Positions 12,401 through 24,033 of a stretch of DNA of 64,000 bases are shown here, one piece after another. Under the pieces are notes generated by a model. That model worked only from the letters and a program-made list of their open reading frames with translations, was not told the origin of the DNA and searched no databases. Within the stretch, counting starts at the first letter, position 1; each line of letters begins with the position of its first letter. Made by a program: the position numbers and the translations under genes. The stretch covers positions 310,001 to 374,000 of the forward strand of contig JAKSZP010009201.1 of the NCBI GenBank assembly GCA_022478985.1. The letters are read 5' to 3'. Source of the stretch: Massospora cicadina. Its lineage: Eukaryota > Entomophthoromycota > Entomophthoromycetes > Entomophthorales > Entomophthoraceae.

Positions 12401-13053
12401 TGGTTGGAGAATTCAATTTTTGTTTTGAAGTGGGAAATGTGGGGTTGAAATTTCACCGGCGTTAGGATAAGGTTGATGCGGGTCATGGACCTTAATTGGC
12501 TGTTGTGGACGTGGGGGCACATCATGTTTTTGAGCAGTGGGGCTCGCCGTGGCAGCGCGTCCATTAACCCAAGGGTGGCCTTTAGAACGCGAAGTTCTAC
12601 GTGACCCTAGGGGGCATGGGAGGAGGAAGGCCAATGGTCCATTGGTGTGTTTAGCCAACAGTTCATGTTGCTGACTACAAAAGGGTCTGGGGGCAACGGG
12701 AGGGATTTGACTGATGAGAAAAATTCATGACGCTCTCGTGCACAGGTTGGGGCATAGATGTTGATGATGGCATGTGCCACGTCAGCCCACGAGAAAGTGA
12801 CAATGAGTACTCAGCCATTTAGGAAGGATTCTGATGATAAAAATTTGAAAATTTGTTTTTCTGAACTAGCACCCCACAGTGCTCTGACCAAAAGGATAGG
12901 GATGGGAGGAGCATGGTTTTCCAAGCATCCTTGGAACCTCATGTACAGTGGGACTCCTGGATGGCCAGGATATCCACGGGTAAATTTTTTTTGTAAAAAA
13001 CTCAGTTTTTTAGCCTGGGATGGTGAGGCCTTGAGTCCAGCGATATTCGACAT
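9438..13053 (-). pseudogene. LINE L-2 ORF2 (endonuclease, RT, zinc motif), frameshifted
   Basis: Start is the ATG at 13053 (MSNIAGLKASPSQAKKLSFL), aligned with L-1. APE endonuclease: DILAIQESHC just downstream after a frameshift; the C-terminal SDH box reads FSNHWLV near 12420 (Asp to Asn). RT: KCPGPDGIPYELYKK near 11690; NWRPIPLTNTDTKILTK near 11500; FIPRRSIWDN near 11395; LDQQKAYDRVNW at 11288; GLRQGDTLSPLLYNFSLDP near 11130; catalytic FADDC near 11020. C-terminal motif with VCG then HLLEKCP near 9880. The last frame ends GFPVGNKR at 9438. About eight frameshifts. Confidence 0.88.
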
Positions 13054-13099
13054 CCCTAAAGTGAAGGTTTCCCCCAGCGCACCTTAGGTGTGAGGGGGT

Positions 13100-14492
13100 G
13101 GGCACCCAGTCCCACTAGCCTCCTCTAGATCCCCATGGGCCTTCACAGCAGCGCAGGTGTTTGCAGCAACGCGATCAGTAAGTTTGTTGAATTTATCAGA
13201 AAGGTTCGCGTTGTCTTTTGCCTTCACTTTCAGTTTCCCCGACGTCAAACAAATTTTTTGCAGTGCAGATGAGTTTGGTGCACCTATGAGCAGGTTGAAA
13301 TTTTTTTAGGTAGGTTGGACCCCAAGTCAGTTTCAACCGGAGCTTGGTTGCAAAGATCAGGTGTGATTGAGTCACCCATCGGATCCTCAGATTGGGTGGC
13401 CCAATTGGCATGGGCTTCCCAATCTAATTGGTTGATGGATTCCCTTGTTGCTTCTGCCATGAAGGTCTCAATGTCCTCCTGGCGTTGGGAGTGTGGGATA
13501 GCGGTGGTGACTTTGGACGCATCCTTGGCTACAGCCCTGCGGGCCTGCTTGGCCTTCTTCTGCTCTTGTGGGGAAATAGGTTTTACCAGTAGGTAGCAAC
13601 CTTGTGCTCCCTAAGGGAAAGCCTCTTTGGTGTTTGCGGTTGGTTCATAGTGCGCCTCTCCACTGGCCATGGCCGCTGAGGGGTGCTCTTGGAATGTGAT
13701 GCCCTCTTTGGTGGGGCATGCATGTGCCTTATGGCTGAATGCGTCACAGTGGGTGCAGATGAGGGGTGCGCTGTCCACGGTTACCTGGAAAGGGTGGGTG
13801 GTATGCCCTTCAATATTGATATATGTGGACTGCGGGATCTGGGTTAGGTACTTCGCAATCTCCTCAGTTGGGATCAGAACTGCAATGGCTTTGCTGGTGC
13901 ACAGGTCTGGCATCAATGTAAAGCGTTGCATCTCGAAAGATTGTATTTCACTGTAAATGGTGAGACCATCTTCCAGTTGTTGATCCAAAATGGCACGTTT
14001 TACCATAGTAAGCAAAAAGTCAAACGTGAGGAAAATTTGGTTGAATTTTGTCCATCTGGTGCATTTGGTTTTGACGACCCATTGCCCGTTGGGGAGGTCA
14101 ATCACTACGCGCACTGCAGCAGCTTTGTCTGCTGCCTCCTTGTTTTCAAAACTGAGGTCCAGCCAATCACATGACATGGAGTGAGGTGCGATGTACACCG
14201 CAGTTGGAAAAAGGTGTGTACATCCCCACAAATTTTTTCCCATAGAGCTATTTGTTGGATGTCCAGAAACATATGGACTCCATATTCCACCAACGAGAGT
14301 AGTTGGGAGTGCAGCGTGTTGATTTACTGGTTGCATCGCACTTGCCAAGCGAGGATTTCTGGGGAAATATTGACCGCTAAATTTTTAATTTTTTTCTATT
14401 CCAAAGGTTTCTCTGGGGCGTTTTTGATCGTTTGAGGCCACGGGCCTACCACCTGCTCCTCTTACCTTACTTGCCCGACTGCTCTCTGACAT
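13100..14492 (-). pseudogene. LINE L-2 ORF1 (RNA-binding, CCHC knuckle)
   Basis: Start taken at the ATG at 14492 (MSESSRASKVRGAGGRP, basic/Ser-rich), matching L-3. The central block is open for 245 codons (14348-13611): SCDWLDLSFENKEAADKAA, CTRWTKFNQIFLTFDF, then ICTHCDAFSHKAHAC, a canonical C-x2-C-x4-H-x4-C knuckle. A polar C-terminal part follows with stops. Architecture matches ORF1 of LINEs with a zinc knuckle rather than the vertebrate L1 coiled-coil type. A frameshift lies in the N-terminal third and stops after 13611. Confidence 0.85.
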
Positions 14493-14639
14493 GGGCGTAG
14501 ACTAATCTCCTCTGTGATATTATCAAACTAGAATAAGACTTGAACTGAATATGTTGCAAAAGTGATTAAAAATGAGAGAGAAAAGTTTAACCAAAATTAT
14601 GGAGATGAAACACTTAAAGTTCAAAAGCAAGAGTGGCAA

Positions 14640-15000
14640 ACTATCTCATTACCTTTTTTTGATTTAATGACACGCACTGGCGGCATTATTATGCCTGGAG
14701 CTGATCCTATTACTGAATTGGTTGCATTGTCTTTATTGAATAGAGAATATTCTGTATACCTTTGCTTTCTGCTACTCTCTTCACCTTCAGAAAAATTCAG
14801 GACTTCTAATTTGGTGTGTACCGGTGCCTCTGAGAACTTTATTGATCAAGACCTAGCTGAATACCTTGAGTTACTTAAATCACCTGGTATATAGTTAAGC
14901 ATGTACTTCCCAGTTTATTCCCACACCGGGAGTTTATGGTGTTTAATTATCAGGTTGCTAAGCACCACCTGTCTAATCACTTTAAGGCGATCAGAAACCT
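14640..15000 (+). pseudogene. Element A protease remnant
   Basis: The open frame 14562-14894 covers part of the Gypsy aspartic protease: FLLLSSPSEKFRTSNLV then CTGASENFIDQDLAEYLEL. In G the same place reads ILVDTGATENFMD. The catalytic Asp of D-T-G is Cys here, so it is dead. After a frameshift, near 14950, VAKHHLSNHFKAI continues the homologous region. It sits immediately right of LINE L-2, showing that L-2 landed between gag and protease of A. Confidence 0.75.
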
Positions 15001-15399
15001 GTTGGGCCGAATATCTTAAGAGTATATTGGTGGTGAGATTTTGATATCTGAACCAAATTGAAGGCTAATACCTTGACTTTATCCTTAAAGGGGAAGTTAA
15101 TGTTAAATCTCATGTCTTAAGTATTCAATCTAATAAATTTACCACAATGGTCTAATGTACAGAAACATAATCTTGCACCTCTACAGAAGCCAATCTAGAA
15201 GTTCCATTACCTTTTTTGGTAGTAAGGATTTAGTCTCTATTTGATGCGGTGCTGCAAATTTGTCACAAATACTTCCAAGTTTAATGGTGATTTAAACTCA
15301 ACGTTGACATGGTCTGCAATTATTCCCCAATCTACCAGTAAATTTTCTGGATGAGGCAGCAATATATGTTTGGGTTATGGCATAACTTACAAATAATCC

Positions 15400-15507
15400 A
15401 CTTTTTCAGTGTTCTCTACAATATGCTTGCCAATTTTCTTTGTGGAAAAAGTATGACTGTACTCTACGTCATTATGTATACTATATCAATGCAAATAACA
15501 CTGGGTA
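15400..15507 (+). pseudogene. Element A RT, N-terminal fragment
   Basis: Reads PIFFVE then, after a frameshift, KYDCTLRHYVYYINANNTG. This matches FVEKADCTIHPCIDYGNHNN of element G RT. The match stops at 15507 and resumes at 21312 with the next residues of the same domain (LHPIHINV against LHPIPLDS), so everything between is inserted sequence. Confidence 0.7.
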
Positions 15508-15781
15508 ATAATAATTTTGTTACATGGCTAATATTATCTGATATTATGTACTTTTGAGTGGTAAAACCAAATATGAAGTCATAAATTCCCTATCAGCCTT
15601 AGTTTTTTTGTAATCTCCCTTCTTATTTCTCTAGAAAATACATGGGCACGAACTATGCAAGTGTAATATATTAAATTTATTAATTTACTTTTTTGCAAAA
15701 TTTATGTTGCTACTTAAACTGTATACCTATTAATTTGTTTCAGTCATTACTATCCACGACATATTAGCTTATTATGTCAAC

Positions 15782-15795
15782 ACAATGACTTACTT
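15782..15795. repeat. Target site duplication of LINE L-3, left copy
   Basis: ACAATGACTTACTT occurs here and exactly at 21087-21100, flanking L-3. The perfect 14-bp duplication fixes the ends of the insertion. Confidence 0.9.
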
Positions 15796-15893
15796 CATTA
15801 GATTTTCTCTCTCATTTGCAAACACTTTTGCAACAAAATCAATTCAAGTCTGGTAAAGTTTAATTTCTCACTGAGGAGATTGTTTGGCGCCCA

Positions 15894-17250
15894 ATGTCAG
15901 GGAGCAGTTGGGCGAGTAAAGTTAATGGCACAGGTGTTGGCCCCACATAAAAAATTTTTATAAACGCCCTGGAAAATCCAGCAGAATACATAAAGTTAGT
16001 AATAAAAAATCGGCAGTTACCATTTCCCCAGAAATTTATAGCCTGGCAAGCGCGCTGAACCAGTTCATCAATACGCCGCACTCCCAACCACTTTCATCCG
16101 TGGAACATGGGGTGTGTGTTTTCCTGATATTTAACAAACGGCGCTTTGGGAAATGTTCTGTGGAGATGTACACACGCATTTCTAAACGTGGTGTATGTTG
16201 CACCCCAATCCATGCCACGCAGTTGGCTGGATCTTGGCTTTGATACAAAGGAAGCAGCGGATGAAGCCGCAAAGGTGTGCATAGTAGTAGAACTCACAGA
16301 TAGTCAGAGGGTAGTCAAAACAAAGCACACCTGATGGACTAAGTCAAACCAAATTTTTGTGACCTTCGACTTCCTACCCACAATGGTCCAATGCAGCGTG
16401 CTAAAGAACCACCTGAAGGCTGGGCTCACCAGTTATGGAGTTATACAATCCTTAAAAATGCAGCACTTTACGCTGATGGCAACCCTGTGCACAGGTAAAG
16501 CGATTGCTGTTCTCACCCCATCTGTAAGGATAACGGAGGATTTGACCCAAATCCCACACACTGCTTTCATCATAAGCAATGAGAAGAATACACATCCTTT
16601 CCAGGTCACCGTGGATAGCGTGCCTCCCATCCGCACATTCTATCACGCTTTTGGCCACAAGGCCCACACCTGCCCTGTCAAAAAGGGAGTTACTCATCAA
16701 GAAATTATATCAGATGCAATGTGCAGAAAAGACGCCCCATTATAATCCAGCATTAGACACTGGTAAAGCCTTACTTTGGGGAGTGAAAGGATGTTACATT
16801 CTTGTAAAGCCAGTGTCCCCACAAGAGTGGAAGAAGGCCAAACAGGCCTGAAAGGTGGCAGCCAAGGAGGCAGCCAAGACCGTGTCCACCATTCTGACAG
16901 CCCAACTCCAGGAGGACATTGAGACTTTCGTGGTGGAAGCAGCTCACAAAAATCTCAACCATTAAGATTGGGATGCCTAAGCCAATTGGACCGTTCAAGC
17001 AGAAATGCAGATGGATGAATCAGTTTCACCCAACCAACAGGCCCAAGCATCAATTGGTTCCGAGTCACTCACTTACAATTCTGCCCAAATTCCACCTTTA
17101 AGCGATGGTGCACTGCAAATGCACTCACCACAGAAAGCTTGGCCCACAGCTGGGGAAATTTTGAAGGAAAAGGCCAACGCGAACCACACTTCTAAAGCTA
17201 ATCATTCTGATGTATACTCTGTAGCATCACATACCTGAGGCGCCAACAAG
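15894..17250 (+). pseudogene. LINE L-3 ORF1
   Basis: Start at the ATG reading MSGSSWASKVNGTGVGPT, parallel to L-2. Conserved block PRSWLDLGFDTKEAADEAAK near 16215 and NQIFVTFDFLPTMV near 16350. The knuckle is damaged: IRTFYHAFGHKAHTC near 16630-16680 has Arg and Tyr where L-2 has the first two Cys. The C-terminal part holds VAAKEAAKTVSTILTAQLQ near 16855, which may form a helix. Stops and frameshifts are present. Part of the L-3 unit with ORF2 just downstream. Confidence 0.82.
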
Positions 17251-17335
17251 CGCCATGAAGAAAAAGAGAAGGCTGAAGGGATTAGATGCCCTTCCCCTCG
17301 CACCTAAGGTGTGATGAGGGGAGCCTTTACTTTAG

Positions 17336-20300
17336 GGACGTTGACATTGCTGGACTCAAGGCCTCACTGTTACTGGCTAGGAAACTGAGTTTTTTACAAA
17401 ATTAATTTACCCGTGGACATCCTAGCCATTCAGGAAGCCAACTGTCGGTGAAGTAATGAGGAATAATGGAAATCTATGCTCTTCCCTTCCCTCTCCTTTT
17501 GGTCTGAGTACTTTGGGGTGCTAGTTCAAGTGAACAATGATTTCAAATTTATTTCATCAAATTTATACTTAAACTGCTGCATCATTGTTGTCACCTTTTC
17601 TTGGAAAGACAAAGTGCACGCTATCATTAAAATTTACTCCCCAACCTGTGCACAAGAACATCAGGAATTTTTCTCAACAGTCAATTCCTTTCCACTACAC
17701 AATGACCCTTTTGTTGTCGGAGGCATGAACTGCTGGATGAACCCATTTACAGACTGGTGGCCCTCATTGACTACACATCCACAGGGGCACGTTGAAGTTT
17801 GCATTCTCAAGGCCAACACAGGGCTGTTCAATACCTTGCTACGCCATGCTCTGCTACTCAATAACATGTCATTCCCCCCACGTACACAACAGCTAATTAA
17901 GGTCCATGACCTGCATCGACCTTATCCTCTCACCGCTCAAATTTCATTCCCAAATTTCCCACTTTGTCACAACCAGAATTGATTTCTCTGACCACAGGAT
18001 GGTATCAATCTCCTTCCGCTTATCCAACTCAGCAGCCCAGGCGCTGTATTGGTGCAAACTTCGCCCTGTTGAAATTACATTGCTAAGATTTTCCTCATGG
18101 ATGGAATCTGTTACCTTGGCTCTGGATTTTGTCACACTGTTATATGCAGATCCAATTTTCCACCTGGTCAACCTTCAAGGCGAGCACAATCTGCCAGGCT
18201 CGCCACCTATCCTCCTGCCACTCACAGGCTGCCTCAGCAATCATTTCGTGCACACTAGCAGAGTTGGACCACCTGGAGTTCAATGTCCCTGCTGTGGGCT
18301 AAAGCCTGGCTTCAATAAACAAGTGGGAAGAAGTAGCCGCCTGCTTCAACGCACTTGTGAGACAACACAAGCTTCAAGTTTATGTTCATTATAAAGCTAA
18401 ACATATTACAGCGGGTGACACATGTACTACTTACTTTTTTCAAAAAATTCTTCACACCACACCAGAGTTTGGCCTGCACACAGGTGCAAAGGCCAGGCCA
18501 CTCCCTCACGGTTACGCCAGCCAATGTGGCGATTGAATTACAAAACTATTACTCCAAACTGTATTGATTTAATCCTATTCCACCGGCTAAAATAGAAATT
18601 TTTCTCAGATGTGCACACATCTGCACCATTTCCCGATTCCTGGAGTTGATGAATTTGATTACTCAGGACGAACTCTGGTCTACTGTTTGCAGTACAATGT
18701 ATAGGAAATGGCCAAGTCCAGACAGCATCCCTTATGAGTTTTATAAGAAGAAATTCAAAGATTTATCCTTCTTGCTGCTTACCTCTATTGATCAATGCCT
18801 TCTGGAAACGTGCCTCCTGCCTAGAGGGCAAGAGGCTTTCACGATTACATTATATAAAAATGGGGATAAGCTCGACTTGGCCAACTGGCGCCCCATTTAT
18901 CTCACTAACACAGACACTAAAATTTTTACTAAAATCATGACTAAGCGTCTAGGGGTTGCTGCCTCTGATCTCATCTCCCCTGAAAAATTTGGTTTCATAC
19001 CTAAAAGGTCGATTTGGGACAATATACACACCGTAGCCAACATCTGTCAGTCCATTACTTCTAGAGCACTTGTATTTTTAGAACAACAGAAGGCCTTTGA
19101 TAGAGTCAACTAAGAATACCTCAGAGCCTGCTTCACAAGTTCCGCCTCCCCCCTCACTTAATCAATTAGGTGTTATTGCTAATGAAATCCGCTTCAATGG
19201 CTGTGCATGGCCCTGGCTTTCTCACGGATGTAGTCCGCCCTCAAAGGGGCTGCGCCAAGAGAACTCGCTTAGCCCACTCTTGTATAACTTCAGCCTTGAC
19301 CCACTTCTTCGAAATGGGAATGCCCGCCCTACTAGGGTCCAAGTGCAAGGCCAAACCCCTGTTAAGATGTTGGCGTTTGCTGATGATTGTGTGGTTGGGG
19401 TGTCTAACAATCATGATGCACGCGCGCTTGAAGAAACTATCCAGGTTTACTCCAGGGTAAGTAATGCTGCACTAAACGCCTCCAAAACCGAAATTGTTCT
19501 CTTTGGTCGGTATCAAGCCCGCTGGGCCCCAGAGCCCTGTTTCCTACCCGCCTCGTCAGCTAGCGCATAAGTTAGCTTGCCCTGCCCACCCCACACCGCC
19601 CCGCTTAGCTCCCCTTTTTGCCAAGCCCCACCGTTGCCCCGTCCGCCATTTAGGGTGTGGCTGGAGGCAGGAGGGTATGCCTCATTGGTATGGAAAATCA
19701 TATCCTAGACAACGTGAAGAAACTCAATGCTTCCCTCAGAGCACATAAGACCTCCCTTACAGGCAGGGTAGTGCTAGCCAACTCTATGCTCCCCTCTAAA
19801 GTTTGGTTTGGGGCCCATGCCATCGCTTTTTCCGCGTGTTTCTTCAAGTCACTATACGCCCTTCTGCAAGGGTGATTTTGGTTGGGCCATCCAACGCCGG
19901 TGCACCTGGATGTCATGATTGGCCCTCACCATAGTGGTGGTATGGGCCTGCTAAACTTTGAGGCCCATGCTGCCAAAATCCTTGGCACCTGGACTGCTGC
20001 CGTTACTAACCCTACAATCTCTGCCCAGCACTGGTCCCACGCAGCATGCTCCAACTTCTATTGCGCCCTGGGCATCACTAATCCTTCCCATCCCCACACT
20101 CTGTTAAAGTACCTGGCCTCACATCCTTCCGCAGCGGGCCCATATGGGACGTCACCCCACTTCAAAAGGATCCTCCTCTCCATACGGGGCAATGAGTGGT
20201 GAATTAACATCTATAGGCACACTACCCAGAGGAAACTTCCCTATCCTCAGTTCACCAAGTAAGTACAAGAACTTCCCATTCTGAACGTAGTGATACCCAT

Positions 20301-20965
20301 AAGACCTTCTTCCATGTCCAGGGTTGACTACCTGGACATGATGGACATCCCCTACCCCCTTGATACCCAGAAAGCCATTTGGAAGTATGCCCACCACCCT
20401 CTTCTACAGCCCTATATCTGATCCCATATGTGGCGCTTCTTGAGATGGGTATACCATACTGCTGAATGCTCTAACGCTTTTCACTCATACTGTGTCATGT
20501 GTGGCCAGTATGGAATGCTGGTTCACCGCCTGGAAAAGTGCCCTTCATCTAAAGCGATATGTCATGAGGTGCAAAGTCTGATTCGCCAGGATCAGGCGCA
20601 GCCTTTCAGCCTGTTTAAGGACATGTTTGCTTTATCCATGGCTTCCCTATTCCAACTTCCTTCCATGCCTTGATAGTCATGATCGCTATGTGGACTATCC
20701 AAATGGTTGTCTTAGACGCCATCTCTGGCTCCACCCCCACCCTCCAAGAGGCTGTACGCCAGTTCTGGTCGCACTTAAAGTACCACTTTTAAGCGTTGCT
20801 GTTTGGGTACCTTCCACCACGTCGCCACCAGTTGGTCTCATCCTGGTTCCCAGTTTGGTTCATCATTTCAGACCCCTTCATACATATGTGCTTGATAGAG
20901 GTGCGAGCCCCTGCACACGTGACCCTCCTTCCTCGCTTGGCATTCCCTCTGGCAACAGGAGATAG
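17336..20965 (+). pseudogene. LINE L-3 ORF2 (endonuclease, RT, zinc motif)
   Basis: Start inferred by alignment with the other copies; no ATG remains. APE endonuclease: PVDILAIQEANCR near 17410; VVGGMNCWMNPFTDWW near 17720 (GDFN box changed); RIDFSDHRMVSI near 17970, with the catalytic SDH intact. RT: KWPSPDSIPYEFYKK near 18710; DLANWRPIYLTNTDTK near 18875; FIPKRSIWDN near 18995; LEQQKAFDRVN near 19080; RQENSLSPLLYNFSLDP near 19250; FADDC near 19375. C-terminal VMCGQYGMLVHRLEKCP near 20490-20545. Ends GIPSGNRR at 20965, as in L-2. Confidence 0.86.
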
Positions 20966-21311
20966 AGTTGCTTCTTTGGGGTGCCCTCCTCTCGCTGAAA
21001 GTTCAGTTTTAGTGTCTTTTCAGAAGTGTCCATCACCTGGTTGGCCTTCCCCATAATAAATGAAAATTAAATTAAAATAAATTAAACAATGACTTACTTT
21101 TCCAGTAAATCAAAACAAAGCAAGTTTAGGTATGTTGTAATTGCATGTATGTAAAGTAAATGTTTTTCAAAAAAATGATAATCACAAAAAACTATGTCCG
21201 ATAGAAAGAAGTCATTTACATATTTAGAATCAGCGTCAAAAATTTTATAAGATTCATCTATTGTCATTCTTGTAACAAACAAAAATTTAAATTTTTGTTG
21301 TTTAATGTAAT

Positions 21312-22100
21312 GTACCTCTACTTAATCTGCATCCCATTCACATAAATGTACAAATGCTTTTTACTTATGTAAAAGTTGTTAAAGTCTTCTCCAAGCTGAT
21401 TTTGCTTGAAAACCTTTAACCAGATCCACGTCAAAAAAGGACAGAAATGTATTGCTACATCTTGTACTTGAAAAATATTTTTAATTCTACGTCATGCCAT
21501 TTGTGCATAAAAATTCACCTGAAGCTTTTCAACAATGTATTGATCACGATTTGGAGATTTGTTGGGAATATGCACTGAGAACTATATGGACAATATTCTG
21601 GTTTCTCACTGATCAGAGATCAAATGATATTTACCTTCAGTAAGTAATGGAGAAATTGAGAGAAGCGAACTTGACGCTGAAAATCAGTAAGTTTAGATTC
21701 TTAAGTCCAGGGTCATCTTCTAGGGTAACATTATCTTTAATAAAGGCTTACTATTTACTCCAAACAAGAAGAAAGCAATTTGTGATCTTTAAGACAACCT
21801 CAGTTAAATAATAGAGAAGCTTTTTGGGGACATTTAAATTTATAATTTAGTTCACTTTAAATCTAATATGTTGCATCATCTTGTCTAAAGTCGGTGAAGA
21901 TAAGGAACCTTCAGTGCCATATGCTTTGGAGGAATCCCTCCATACCATGAGGTGCTTTATAATCTCCACATTAGTTTTTCATCATGTGGACCCTGATATA
22001 ATTTCAATACTGACAAGCTACACTTCAAACTTTGCTATTGCTGCTTTTTTGTTACAAGTGACTTAAGATGGAGCTTAACATCCTTTATGACTTTTTTCAA
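21312..22100 (+). pseudogene. Element A RT and RNase H remnant
   Basis: RT resumes with LHPIHINV and KVFSKL near 21395, VMPFVHKNSPEAFQQCIDHD near 21495 (G has VMPF and NAP at this place), and an eroded YxDD region where WTIFWFLTDQRSND (near 21590) stands for AYMDDILVFS. MEKLREANLTLKISKFRFL follows near 21650. The RNase H part near 21940-22070 reads VFHHVDPDIISILTSYTSNF, matching VLRHVDPSKEFIVATDASNF of G; the catalytic Asp is lost. Frame breaks throughout. Confidence 0.75.
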
Positions 22101-22639
22101 AAATTTCTTTACCTTAATTAAAAAATCTTCTTCCTAGGACAAAGGTTTTTATAAGGAGTGAAAGCATTAAGTTATTGGTACCATCATCTCCATGGTTGTT
22201 TCCAACTACACTTTAAAATAGACCATTGAGCTTAGCTGTACTACTGGGCCCCTCATGTCAAAATCAATAAAAACCCTCTGTCATCAGATCCTTTAACAAT
22301 TCATTATCACTTAAGATTTCACAAAAGGCAAGGAGAATAGTTTGGCTGATGCTCTGAGACGTAACCCTGCTTAAGCACCTGATTAAAAAATATTGGAGCT
22401 GTATAAAACCCATATGGTGATTCCTCCAGATAAGATTAGATTTAAGCAACCATTTTATCACTGCATACATTTCAGTACTTTCTCTCTGGAGAACCTAGAT
22501 GATAATGGTTCTTAAGAAAATTCATCATTTCTCCGTCTTTACTCATTTAATAGGTCTTTTAATTCTCTTCAAATGGAATCTGAATCAGACTACATAATGG
22601 GGTACCATATAAAGTTCGTCATAGTATGATTCTGTGTAC

Positions 22640-23930
22640 GCTTGTAGGTTCCTGAAGGACACTTTGCCTGTAGAAAATCAAGAAACACCATGACGATATT
22701 ACCTAGGGCACCTTGGTAAAGCTAACCCATGGAGGTTCTCTGACAATATTTATATCAGGAAAGAAACTTCTGCACATGTTTCACATTATACCAAGGTATG
22801 CCTTGTTTGCAACAGGATGAAACCAAATAGTCAGCCTCTCGCTGAGTTGTTGGTCCTAGTACAGAAATTAGAGTTACCCTAGGATTCACACTCAGTTGAT
22901 CTTATTGTGAAGCTATTCCTGTCTATAGGATGAACTCATCTTGGTATTGGTGGACCAGTTCAACTAGCGTGCCCATTTCATTACATGTCATACCACTATA
23001 ACTGCTGCTCAGATGGCCAGTTATTTGATTCCCAAGTTTCCTTCACCAGGGGAGTGACTCAAGAGATTATAAGCGACTATGAATCTTAGTTCACATCTGT
23101 ACATCTTTCTAAGAGTTGTTTAAGTATCTTTAGATTTATCCTTGTCTTTATACTTAATTTAAACCCCAATCAGATGGGCATACAAAACAAGTAAACCAGT
23201 TTCTAGAACAGATCTTGCAGTATTACAGTACAGCCAACCACTCAGATTAGGCTTTGCTTCATCCCTTGGAAAAATTTGGAAATAACTACTCCCTGCATGC
23301 TTCCAAAGGGAGTTCTCCCTTCTTCTCTAATTATAATTTTATAATTCTTTATTAACGGGGAATCCAGTTTTGGGTCCAGGGTGGAAGCAGTGGTGGATTT
23401 CGCTAAGTATATTAATAAAGTACACCAAGAAGTCAACACCAACTTTGATGCTGGTATGGAGATCTACAAGGAGAATTTAGGATGTTATGAGATGGGTGAG
23501 TACTGAATACAACGTGGGGGACCTCGTGATGCTTAACGCCAAGAATATCCTAATTAAGAATACCTGCAAAAAACTGAGGCCAAAGAGTCTAGGACCTTAT
23601 TTGATTGTCATAATATTGTGTCAAACCTCCTTACAGTTAAATCTTCAAATAACGTTCTGGACTTCTTCCATTTTCAAAAGAGCAAGATGACCTTGTTTGA
23701 GGGCCCTCCTACTGAGACTCCTGAGGCATTCGTCATAGATGTGGCATTTAAGTGGTAAGTGGAGGAGGTTGTGTCCACCTGTCGTTTAAGAAGAAGATTA
23801 GAGTGTATAGTGTCGTGGAAGGGGTTTTATGCTGAATAAAATAGATGGGCTATAGCCCACAATTGCATCTATACACAATACCTTATTGATGCATTCCACA
23901 AACGTTTCCCTGATGCTGCAGGGCCCAAGG
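22640..23930 (+). pseudogene. Element A integrase and chromodomain remnant
   Basis: Integrase joins cDNA to the genome. Seen: an HHCC zinc region (GHLGKA near 22705, CLVCNRMK near 22802); core fragments with LNPNQMGIQNK near 23160 replacing the usual NPQSDGQTE; the GPY/F module NVGDLVMLNAKNILIK then LGPYLI at 23510-23610; and the chromodomain VEEVVSTCRLRRRLECIVSW near 23760 ending AIAHNCIYTQYLIDAFHKR near 23850-23910. The frame continues through the polypurine tract into the 3' LTR (24008-24202). Multiple stops. Confidence 0.75.
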
Positions 23931-24021
23931 CCAAACCTGTTGTTAACTCCATGAGACTTTTTCCATCCCATTAAGCTATTCATTGGCTGAAGCCCCTGGC
24001 TTAAGAAATGGTGCCTCAAAA

Positions 24022-24033
24022 GCTAGAGGGTAA
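24022..24033 (+). promoter_or_regulatory. Polypurine tract of element A
   Basis: GCTAGAGGGTAA directly precedes the LTR start TATCAT (24034). The same GGGTAA/TGTCAT junction is seen in C and H, and a close form in G. Its role would be the RNA primer for plus-strand cDNA synthesis. Confidence 0.55.

Larger units (their letters stand above)
9333..14628 (-). mobile_element. LINE family L, copy L-2 (full length, 5296 bp)
   Basis: Minus-strand copy bounded by a perfect 15-bp target duplication (9318-9332 and 14629-14643). The 3' end is an A/T-rich tail reading AATAAATTTAAAT on the minus strand. The 5' leader includes CTCTCTCATTTTTAATCAC, shared with L-3. This is the best preserved copy: ORF1 keeps a 245-codon open stretch and ORF2 long open blocks including the RT core. 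Perfect duplication and better frames suggest it is younger than L-1. Confidence 0.93.
15796..21086 (+). mobile_element. LINE family L, copy L-3 (full length, 5291 bp)
   Basis: Plus-strand copy bounded by a perfect 14-bp duplication. The leader is shared with L-1 and L-2. It ends in a degenerate A-rich tail (AATAAATGAAAATTAAATT and onward, 21052-21086). ORF1 and ORF2 are present in order. It inserted into the AT-rich insert inside element A's RT, so the order of events is A, then that insert, then L-3. Confidence 0.92.
15508..21311. mobile_element. AT-rich insert of about 500 bp in element A RT, itself split by LINE L-3
   Basis: Between the two halves of A's RT lie 288 bp (15508-15795) and 211 bp (21101-21311) of AT-rich, non-coding sequence in addition to L-3. 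The trinucleotide GTA stands on both edges (15505-15507 and 21312-21314), compatible with a TA or 3-bp target duplication. Terminal inverted repeats are weak at best. A MITE-like DNA transposon is possible. I do not recognise the sequence. Confidence 0.4.

Noticed and set aside
11959..12564. 201-codon minus-strand open frame
   Set aside because: It is a part of the LINE L-2 ORF2 endonuclease region mixed with out-of-frame reading after a frameshift, not a separate gene.
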